From: Rhodopirellula sp.
GTDB taxonomy: Bacteria > Planctomycetota > Planctomycetia > Pirellulales > Pirellulaceae
NCBI GenBank assembly: GCA_002712845.1
Contig: PAUV01000078.1
Coordinates: 8,958-14,312, forward strand
Direction of reading: 5' to 3'
Length of the DNA: 5,355 nucleotides
Shown: one piece after another, positions 1 to 5,355 of the stretch
How the letters are laid out: every line of letters starts with the position of its first letter
Position numbering within the stretch: the first letter of the stretch is position 1
The notes under the pieces: model-generated
Told to the model about the DNA's origin: nothing
The model's input: the letters and a program-made list of their open reading frames with translations, nothing else
Database searches by the model: none
Translations under genes and position numbers: made by a program

Positions 1-2123
1 CTGGTTCCACGTCCAATTTCATCCAGGATGACAAGGCTGCGTGATGTGGCGGTGTTGAGAATCCTTGCTGTCTCTACCATTTCCACCATGAATGTACTTT
101 GACCACGACTCAGTTCATCACTTGCCCCCACGCGAGCAAAGACACGGTCAGCGATACCGATGTCTGCAGAGCCAGCAGGCACAAAAGAGCCTGCCTGAGC
201 GAGTAGGGTTATCAGAGCGACTTGCCGGATGTAAGTGCTTTTTCCAGCCATGTTGGGGCCGGTAATCAGAAGGATCATTCCTGTTTCGGGCGATTGGACA
301 CAATCGTTGGGGACGAATTCACCTTGCGGCAAAGTGACGTCAAGCACCGGGTGACGTCCGCCATTGATTCGTAAAACAGATTCATCATTCAACGTAGGCC
401 GCACCCAGCCCCTTCGGCTTGAAATTTCACCCAGCGCCGCCAATGCGTCCAGTTCAGCGATCGCCATGGCTACTTCTTGCAGCGTTGATAATTGCCGGTG
501 CGTTTCGTCACGAAGTTGTTGGAACAACAGTTGTTCGCGCGATGAAGCTTTTTCATCGGCAGCCAGGACCTTCTCTTCGTATTCTTTAAGCTCGGGGGTG
601 ATGAAACGCTCGCAGTTTTTCAGCGTTTGCTTGCGGATGTAGAAGTCAGGAACTTTGTCGCGATGTGCATTTGTGGCTTCGAGGTAATACCCAAATACTT
701 TGTTGTACCCGACTTTCAGGTTGCTAATTCCCGTCTGTTCCATCTGGTCACGTTGGTAGGCAGCAATCCATTCCTTGCCTCCCTTTGCGAGGGTTCGTAA
801 CTCATCTAGCTCAGTATCGAATCCTTCGCGAATGAAATTTCCATCAGCAGCACTCAGGGGGCATTCGTCAGCAAGTCCCGATTCAAGTTTGTCGCGAAGG
901 TCAGGACAAAGATGCAAATGAGCGTCGATAAAACAAAAGCGTTCAGGTTGTCTGCCGGCGAGTAGGGATTTCAGCAGTGGTAGGCTGGCAAGGGTGCGTG
1001 CAACCTGTTGCAGATCACGCGGGCCAGTTCTGCCTGTGGCGATGCGACCGAGCAAGCGAGTCAGGTCAAACGTCTGGTTCAAAGTCTTTTGAGTGTCAGA
1101 TCGAAAGCCTGTTTCTGCCGACAAGATTTCAACCGCGTCCAGACGCTGGTTGATCCCTGTTGTATTAATCAGTGGAGCTGAAATCCAATCTGCTAGTAAA
1201 CGCGAGCCCATCGGTGTGCAGGTGAGATCGATGACGCCCAGCAATGAACCCTCGCGGGAACCGCTTCTCAGCGTGCGTGTGATTTCAAGGCTGCGGCGCG
1301 TTGCTGCATCAATTTGCAGAAAGCCACTGCGGCGGTGGGATGTGAGGGTCTGGAAGTGATCCAGACCACTTCGTTGCGTTTCTTGAAGATAGGTCAGCAC
1401 GGCTCCCGCAGCACGGATTGCCGGCACATCGGTTGGTTCAAAACCGAAGCCTTCAAGGTTGTGCACTGAAAGCTGCTTGCACAATGTTTCGGTTGCAGAA
1501 TCTTCAGCAAAACTCCATGCCGGCCTCGGAGTCCATGACCAAGACGCGGTTGTGTCCGGACTGAAGTGAACATCATCCTCACGGAAAATTACTTCCGCAG
1601 GCCCAATCCTCTCGAGTTCATCCTCGATACGTGACTTCGCGAAGGTGCCCGCTTCAAACCTGCCGCTCGAAAGTTCTGCCCATGCGATTCCTACTTGGGG
1701 GTCTGCGTTGGCTTTCCCGCCACGTTTGTCGTGCTGCAGGCAGACTGCAGCGACATAGTTGGCTTCGTTGGGGTTGAGAAGCCCATCGTCAGTCAGGGTA
1801 CCTGCACTGACGATGCGGGTGACTTCTCGCTTGACCAAGCCTTTGGCAGTCTTGGGATCTTCAACCTGTTCGCAGACAGCAGCTCGAAAACCAGCTTTGA
1901 TCAACTTCTGCAGGTAGGAGTCGAGTTGGTGATGCGGGAACCCTGCCATCGCCGTGGGATTGTCACTGTCCTTGTCCCTGCTGGTGAGATTGAGGCCCAG
2001 TATTTTTGCAGCGACTTTGGCGTCGTCGAGAAAGAGCTCGTAGAAGTCGCCCATGCGAAAAAACAGCAATGCGTCTCCGCATGCTGCTTTCGCCTCGTGG
2101 TACTGCCGCATCATTGGTGTCAT
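1..2123 (-). CDS. mutS: DNA mismatch repair protein MutS (3' end cut by window edge)
   Basis: MutS binds mismatches and small loops in newly replicated DNA and, using ATP, recruits MutL to start repair in the cytoplasm. The frame reads without a stop for 707 codons. It starts MTPMMRQY at 2123, the usual start of MutS proteins. The mismatch-reading Phe-X-Glu lies at F27-Y28-E29 within FFRMGDFYELF. The ATPase domain shows GRHPVLD (589-595), the Walker A loop GPNMAGKST (622-630), STFMVEM (676-682) and Walker B DEIGRGT (701-707), where the window ends. E. coli MutS has 853 residues, so about 150-190 C-terminal residues, with the helix-turn-helix and dimer/tetramer region, should lie outside. No Shine-Dalgarno is visible before the ATG (the adjacent bases read TTTGCCCC). 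The motifs fit the repair MutS, not MutS2: the N-terminal mismatch domain is present. The gene lies 159 bp downstream of the NIPSNAP gene on the same strand. The family call is very secure. Confidence 0.98.
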   Translation of the reverse strand, partial: MTPMMRQYHEAKAACGDALLFFRMGDFYELFLDDAKVAAKILGLNLTSRDKDSDNPTAMAGFPHHQLDSYLQKLIKAGFRAAVCEQVEDPKTAKGLVKREVTRIVSAGTLTDDGLLNPNEANYVAAVCLQHDKRGGKANADPQVGIAWAELSSGRFEAGTFAKSRIEDELERIGPAEVIFREDDVHFSPDTTASWSWTPRPAWSFAEDSATETLCKQLSVHNLEGFGFEPTDVPAIRAAGAVLTYLQETQRSGLDHFQTLTSHRRSGFLQIDAATRRSLEITRTLRSGSREGSLLGVIDLTCTPMGSRLLADWISAPLINTTGINQRLDAVEILSAETGFRSDTQKTLNQTFDLTRLLGRIATGRTGPRDLQQVARTLASLPLLKSLLAGRQPERFCFIDAHLHLCPDLRDKLESGLADECPLSAADGNFIREGFDTELDELRTLAKGGKEWIAAYQRDQMEQTGISNLKVGYNKVFGYYLEATNAHRDKVPDFYIRKQTLKNCERFITPELKEYEEKVLAADEKASSREQLLFQQLRDETHRQLSTLQEVAMAIAELDALAALGEISSRRGWVRPTLNDESVLRINGGRHPVLDVTLPQGEFVPNDCVQSPETGMILLITGPNMAGKSTYIRQVALITLLAQAGSFVPAGSADIGIADRVFARVGASDELSRGQSTFMVEMVETARILNTATSRSLVILDEIGRGT

Positions 2124-2282
2124 GGGGCAAATCGTACCGCTAAATCGCCCCGATTCCCAGCCTCCGCGGCTAAGGAATTAAGGATCGGTCACGTGGCCTG
2201 ACGTTGAGTTTAACGACTGGGTAATGCTTAGAGCACTAATCTGTCAGCTGACAATGCCGCGTCTGAATGCGAATCAGTTTGA
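2124..2282 (-). promoter_or_regulatory. Spacer upstream of mutS with a perfect 12-bp palindrome
   Basis: This 159-bp gap separates the NIPSNAP stop codon from the mutS start. It holds no open frame of note and is long enough for a mutS promoter. The clearest element is TGTCAGCTGACA at 2242-2253, a perfect 12-bp palindrome without a loop, which looks more like a dimeric protein site than a terminator. On the minus strand a -35-like TTGTCA (2254-2249) overlaps it, but the sequence 17-18 bases further on is a poor -10 match. A second near-palindrome, GGTCACGTGGCC, lies at 2187-2198 (10 of 12 positions symmetrical). No oligo-T terminator for the NIPSNAP gene is visible. Assigning the region to mutS regulation is an inference from position. 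Confidence 0.35.
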
Positions 2283-3059
2283 TCAGATCTGTGAATATGC
2301 AGCTGGCGCCAGCACGTATTTGTGAATTTTGCTAACGGTCCCCGCGTATTTGGAGATCTTCTTCAACACTTGCCAGTCCGGGTGGGAACGAAAAGCTGTC
2401 CATGCTTCGGTTCGGGCCTGTTCGCTGGGGTAGGCGGTCAAGTAGCTGAGATTGGGGGTAAACGGACCGATGATCGCTTGCCCGATGAAGATGGGTTGGA
2501 TACCGCAGTCGAGAAAGATGGGTACCTCACCGTTATTGAACATATGGACTTTCAGGTCCCCCAGTCGCTCGTTGGCACTTTCATAGACACGGAGCTCAAA
2601 AACGCGGTTCGGGTTCTTCAGCTGATTCGTGGGGACTTTCAGCAGTGGCATGCAGTCCATCGCCACTAATAACTCGCTCTCAATCCGCTGGTAGGGGGCG
2701 TTTTTTGGACCTCGGGCCAGATAGGATTTGGCGGCCTTCTGATATGCGGCGTCGTTCGCCAATTTGCCTTTGCAGACGGGAATCGAATCTGCGTTTTCGT
2801 GAGGAATGACAACAACAATTCGTGGGCTACCTGACTCATCTTCAGCAGCATTGTGAAATACCCCAATTGGCTCTACACCCTGTCGATTCATCGCAGGCAC
2901 GAAGGCGTCACGCAGGTATTCATGAATCGACTCGGCATCGCCTTGTTCATCCAGCAGGTAAGTGCGAATCTCGTAGTACTGAGGTGACTCAGCGGTCACG
3001 CTGGATGCGGTGGGCAGCGTCGCGATACTTAGTAGCAGAAAAGGAATGATAGTTTTCAT
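2283..3059 (-). CDS. Exported protein with two NIPSNAP-like modules
   Basis: This complete 258-residue protein resembles the bacterial secreted NIPSNAP family, which has a ferredoxin-like dimeric alpha/beta-barrel fold and no established reaction. Residues 1-23 form a Sec-type signal peptide: MK, then a hydrophobic stretch, then VTA before E24, so the mature protein should act outside the cytoplasm. The first module (about 28-130) opens with YYEIRTYLL and contains PAMNRQGVEPIGVF (55-68). The second (about 153-250) opens with VFELRVYES and contains KVHMFNNGEVPIF (170-182) and SHPDWQVL (225-232). The paired E-L/I-R-x-Y strands mark the internal duplication. The C-terminus AYSQI agrees with what I remember of planctomycete and acidobacterial homologues of similar length. 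Cysteines occur at 96, 136 and 185. There is no close Shine-Dalgarno; a weak AGG lies about 12 bases before the ATG. The gene is divergent from terC. The fold and export are fairly secure; the function is unknown. Confidence 0.88.
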   Translation of the reverse strand: MKTIIPFLLLSIATLPTASSVTAESPQYYEIRTYLLDEQGDAESIHEYLRDAFVPAMNRQGVEPIGVFHNAAEDESGSPRIVVVIPHENADSIPVCKGKLANDAAYQKAAKSYLARGPKNAPYQRIESELLVAMDCMPLLKVPTNQLKNPNRVFELRVYESANERLGDLKVHMFNNGEVPIFLDCGIQPIFIGQAIIGPFTPNLSYLTAYPSEQARTEAWTAFRSHPDWQVLKKISKYAGTVSKIHKYVLAPAAYSQI

Positions 3060-3204
3060 CAGTCTTGTGACCTGGATCCGGGTTCGTCTAGTAGTCGTAT
3101 GGAATTTTTCGCATCATACTCTGACAAGCATCTTCGAAGCCATGACGCGTGTTTTTTGCGTGATGGGGAGCATCAGTGGCGCATTTGGATCAGGAGAATA
3201 CGCG
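3060..3204. promoter_or_regulatory. Divergent intergenic region between NIPSNAP and terC
   Basis: This 145-bp region must carry the 5' signals of both divergent genes. On the minus strand TATGAT (3118-3113) is a good -10-like hexamer and would give the NIPSNAP mRNA a leader of roughly 45-50 bases, but no convincing -35 partner is seen. On the plus strand CATACT (3115-3120) is a weaker -10 candidate. An 8-bp palindrome CTTCGAAG lies at 3132-3139. Closer to terC are two overlapping potential stem-loops (3141-3165 and 3161-3175). The region stays open in the terC frame back to 3010, but the upstream residues do not look like a TerC N-terminus and the frame would run into the NIPSNAP gene, so I treat it as noncoding. 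Promoter positions are guesses; a regulatory role follows from the divergent layout. Confidence 0.4.
3192..3197 (+). promoter_or_regulatory. Shine-Dalgarno sequence fixing the terC start
   Basis: AGGAGA lies seven bases before the ATG at 3205, close to ideal spacing. It is the strongest ribosome binding site in the window and decides the start of the TerC protein against the in-frame upstream ATGs at 3010, 3046, 3142 and 3163, which would add residues that do not look like family sequence. Confidence 0.85.
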
Positions 3205-4107
3205 ATGTTGGAACTAATCGATTTACCAGGGATCGTTGAGGGAACAAGTTTGCTGGCTGAAGCGGTTCCCGATGCTGGATCTGAGTCTCCAGTGGCTGCC
3301 CAGGTATTCTGGTCGATTTCCGGCATCTTTACCTTAGGGATGTTAGTACTGCTTCAGGCTGTTCTTGGCTTCGATAACCTGCTCTACATTTCCATCGAGA
3401 GCAAACGTGTGCCGGCCGAGAAGCAATCAATGGTCCGGCGTTGGGGAATTGGTTTAGCGATCGCATTTCGCATCGCTCTACTGTTTGTGGTTGTCAATTT
3501 GATTCAACGCCTGCAGACACCGTTTTTCGAGACCGGGGATAATGATTTGGTTGTCATGTCGTTAACTGGGCACAGTCTGATTGTGCTGGGTGGTGGTGCG
3601 TTCATCCTGTGGACAGCAGTCAAGGAAATCTACCACATGCTGGCGAGCGATGATCTTTCAGATGCACCGGGTAAGTCGGCAGGGACGTCGGTCAAAAAAG
3701 CAGTGACGTTGATCGTGATGATGAATCTGGTCTTTTCCTTTGATTCCATCCTCAGTGCGATGGCCTTGACGAGTAATTTTTGGATCATGGCCGTGGCAAT
3801 CATCATCAGTGGTTTGTTGATGATGTGGGCGGCTGACTTCGTCGCTGAATTTCTCAGAAAGAATCGGATGTATGAAGTCTTGGGATTGTTCGTTCTATTC
3901 ATCGTGGGAGTGATGTTAGTTAGCGAAGGGGGGCATCTCGCTCATTTGCAACTCGGAGGCCATCACGTTACGCCAATGGCAAAGAGCACATTCTACTTTG
4001 TGCTTGCGGTGCTGATCTTGGTGGATGTTGTTCAGTCGCAATACCAGAAGAAGCTGCTGGCTCAGCGGGAACGGATGCAAGCCGATTCCGATTCGGCGAA
4101 TAGCTAG
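3205..4107 (+). CDS. TerC-family integral membrane protein
   Basis: This 300-residue inner-membrane protein belongs to the TerC family, whose studied members (E. coli Alx, Bacillus MeeF/MeeY) are linked to manganese export and metal loading of exoenzymes; older annotations say tellurium resistance. Seven hydrophobic segments are visible at about 36-60, 80-100, 116-137, 164-187, 191-211, 222-240 and 260-277. Two family motifs carry acidic residues inside the membrane: GFDNLLYIS (55-63, D57) and FSFDSILSAMA (178-188, D180), matching the inverted-repeat architecture of the family. EGGHLAHLQLGGHH (241-254) between helices 6 and 7 has four histidines. The C-terminal tail (279-300) is charged and probably cytoplasmic. 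The start at 3205 is supported by AGGAGA at seven bases and by the expected length. The gene is divergent from NIPSNAP and convergent with the dockerin gene, so it is probably a single-gene transcript. Family assignment is secure; the transported metal is inferred. Confidence 0.95.
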   Translation: MLELIDLPGIVEGTSLLAEAVPDAGSESPVAAQVFWSISGIFTLGMLVLLQAVLGFDNLLYISIESKRVPAEKQSMVRRWGIGLAIAFRIALLFVVVNLIQRLQTPFFETGDNDLVVMSLTGHSLIVLGGGAFILWTAVKEIYHMLASDDLSDAPGKSAGTSVKKAVTLIVMMNLVFSFDSILSAMALTSNFWIMAVAIIISGLLMMWAADFVAEFLRKNRMYEVLGLFVLFIVGVMLVSEGGHLAHLQLGGHHVTPMAKSTFYFVLAVLILVDVVQSQYQKKLLAQRERMQADSDSANS

Positions 4108-4139
4108 TGGTGGGGCTTTTCACGGACAAGAGGGGCTCA

Positions 4140-4190
4140 GGTTGATCGCCCAAATGTGTCCATTCGCCATTTGGCCCGCGGGCATCAACC
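4140..4190. repeat. Bulged inverted repeat between convergent genes, possible transcript-end structure
   Basis: GGTTGAT (4140-4146) pairs with ATCAACC (4184-4190). After one bulged base (4147), GCC (4148-4150) pairs with GGC (4181-4183). CAAATG (4151-4156) pairs with CATTTG (4168-4173) around an 11-base loop, leaving a seven-base bulge at 4174-4180. This gives 16 base pairs in one arm. It sits 33 bp past the terC stop and about 105 bp past the dockerin-gene stop, where a bidirectional end signal would be expected. There is no oligo-T tract on either side, so it is not a classical intrinsic terminator. It could act as an RNA-stabilising 3' hairpin or be incidental. Confidence 0.4.
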
Positions 4191-4294
4191 GCTACGAAGC
4201 ATTATCAAGCGGGGTGAGTCTGTAAGAAGCCCGCCGAGTCACTCAGTTCATGTCACTGCCTGCCCGGCTCTTCTGCTTGTTCGACCTTGTCAGC

Positions 4295-5355
4295 TCAGTT
4301 GCCCTCGTCTGATAGCAGACGTAGCGTTTGGTCGACTCGGTCAGCATGGGATCGAGATGGAGAGCCTGTCGATACATTCTCAATATCAGCAGATTCGCTG
4401 TTCTGTGGAATGGTCGGTTTCAGGAAGTCTTCTGGTCCGAGGGGCGTGACCTGGGAATCTGAAAGTGTCTCTTCTTCGCCAAGTCTTTTGGCAGGGTCTG
4501 TTGGTACAACTTGCTCGCCCTCCGGTGAGCCTTCGCCATTGCTCACAGTGCCGTCCAGTGCTTTGCGATTGAGTTCGTTTAGAAGCAAAAGAACATCCAG
4601 AGATGTGATGACTCCGTCCGCGTTCACGTCGTAGTACATGTCAGCGATATCCGGCGTGATGTTTCCGGGGCCATGGATATTGATGAAGTTAAGGATGTGG
4701 AGTGCGTCTCCTGCTGTTTCTCTGCCATTACCATCAACATCATATGGATCGTTGGGGTTATGGTTCGGGGCGGCATTTCTCTGAACGTGAATAATGAAAT
4801 TCTTGTCCAAACGTCCAAACTCAGCCAAGGTGTCGCTGACGCTTACCGTTAGGAAAACCTGATCCTGCTCGTCCCGGCTCAGCATCTCATTGTCAAGCAA
4901 TTTCAGTTGTTTGCCAGAGATTTCAAATCGGGGATCACTGACTGACAGCGAGAATCGGTCACTCGGTGTTTTTCCGTCCACGCTTACAGAACCTACAGGG
5001 GCACCCCTGACCCATTCCATCACGTCTTGCCCGGATAGTGCAATCGTTGTGGGTTGTTCTTCGACGTCAATCACAGTCACTCGGATGGGCGCGGTAAATG
5101 TCTCGCCCCCAGAATCAACGGCAGTCATATTGACGATGATTACGGAGCTTTGCTCGTAATCAAGCGAGACACCTTCTGCGAGATAAAGATTTCCGTTGGA
5201 AACTCGGAACCTCCCATCATCAACCGTCAGTGAGTGCGTGTCGTCGGCATCCGGATCAGAAACCTGAATTGCACAAATGAGTGCCCCTTCACTATTTTCG
5301 CTGACTTGGGCTGTTGTGGGTGAGATACCATCGATTGGATCATTGGCATCCAGAA
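4295..5355 (-). CDS. Cadherin-like/dockerin type I secreted protein (5' part outside window)
   Basis: Only the C-terminal 352 residues are seen; the frame stays open to the right edge, so the ATG at 5128 is internal. Numbered from the edge, residues 13-98 form a cadherin-like repeat with VSENS (17-21), VSDPDADD (31-38), VDDGRF (44-49), SLDYE (63-67, in place of the LDRE-type motif) and a closing VIDVEE. Residues 99-190 look like a second, diverged beta-sandwich repeat. Residues 203-265 are a dockerin-type pair of EF-hand loops: D205-D207-N209-G210-D216 and D242-N244-D246-G247-D253, each followed by a helix (second helix VLLLLNELN). Such proteins are common, often thousands of residues long, in planctomycetes, and are thought to be exported for calcium-dependent adhesion or extracellular assembly. 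An 87-residue acidic, Ser/Pro/Glu-rich tail follows (266-352), ending with HADRVDQTLRLLSDEGN. Domain calls are strong for the first cadherin-like repeat and the dockerin, moderate for the second repeat. Confidence 0.9.
   Translation of the reverse strand, partial: LDANDPIDGISPTTAQVSENSEGALICAIQVSDPDADDTHSLTVDDGRFRVSNGNLYLAEGVSLDYEQSSVIIVNMTAVDSGGETFTAPIRVTVIDVEEQPTTIALSGQDVMEWVRGAPVGSVSVDGKTPSDRFSLSVSDPRFEISGKQLKLLDNEMLSRDEQDQVFLTVSVSDTLAEFGRLDKNFIIHVQRNAAPNHNPNDPYDVDGNGRETAGDALHILNFINIHGPGNITPDIADMYYDVNADGVITSLDVLLLLNELNRKALDGTVSNGEGSPEGEQVVPTDPAKRLGEEETLSDSQVTPLGPEDFLKPTIPQNSESADIENVSTGSPSRSHADRVDQTLRLLSDEGN

Noticed and set aside
364..1359. Two plus-strand frames of 92 and 88 codons (364-642 and 1093-1359) opposite mutS
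   Set aside because: Both are antisense to uninterrupted MutS coding sequence, have Ser/Arg-rich compositions typical of shadow frames, and lack plausible ribosome binding sites.
1695..2201. A 168-codon open frame on the plus strand opposite the 5' part of mutS
   Set aside because: It lies almost wholly antisense to a secure mutS frame, its translation has no recognisable domain, and its 3' end is simply spacer. It is a shadow frame.
3060..3204. yybP-ykoY manganese riboswitch upstream of terC
   Set aside because: Only the short GGGGAG string matches what I remember of the consensus; the two conserved loops and the enclosing long stem are not visible, and the region is short.
4081..4097. GCCGA/TCGGC stem at the end of terC as a terminator
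   Set aside because: The stem has only five base pairs, lies inside the coding sequence and has no T-tract after it.
4156..4634. Plus-strand frames of 97 and 115 codons opposite the dockerin gene end
   Set aside because: They overlap the strongly supported dockerin and tail coding on the other strand and translate to Ser/Arg-rich sequence without family resemblance.
5126..5128. ATG as the start of a 277-residue dockerin protein
   Set aside because: The frame stays open upstream to the window edge, and the upstream residues complete a cadherin-like repeat, so this Met is internal.
1..5355. A novel multi-gene system, mobile element or CRISPR array
   Set aside because: The genes are a housekeeping repair gene, a transporter-like gene and two exported proteins on differing strands. 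No transposase, integrase, array or tandem repeat, and no shared pathway, is visible.

Overview
The window reads as ordinary chromosomal DNA of a planctomycete, most likely a marine Pirellula/Rhodopirellula-type relative. The assignment rests on three things: a secreted cadherin-like protein ending in a dockerin-type calcium-binding pair, a secreted NIPSNAP-family protein of a type I recall as common in planctomycete genomes, and moderate GC with few Shine-Dalgarno sequences. It is an inference from gene content; no rRNA or other phylogenetic marker is present beyond a partial mutS.

Layout: (1) 1-2123, minus strand: the first 707 residues of MutS, the mismatch-recognition ATPase. The frame is open throughout and the gene runs off the left edge in the ATPase domain. 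(2) 2124-2282: a 159-bp spacer with a perfect 12-bp palindrome. (3) 2283-3059, minus strand: a complete exported protein with two NIPSNAP-like modules. (4) 3060-3204: a divergent intergenic region with two short, mutually exclusive potential stem-loops before the next gene. (5) 3205-4107, plus strand: a complete seven-helix TerC-family membrane protein with a strong ribosome binding site. (6) 4108-4294: a spacer between convergent genes holding a bulged 51-nt inverted repeat. (7) 4295-5355, minus strand: the C-terminal 352 residues of a large cadherin-like/dockerin surface or secreted protein that runs off the right edge.

The four genes do not form an obvious pathway. NIPSNAP and mutS share a strand but are separated by 159 bp, so they may be independently transcribed. 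NIPSNAP and terC are divergent and could share regulatory DNA; terC and the dockerin gene converge. I see no mobile element, CRISPR array, tRNA or rRNA, and no new defence or biosynthetic system. The points most worth a second look are the long acidic tail after the dockerin, the terC leader structure, and the inverted repeats in the spacers.
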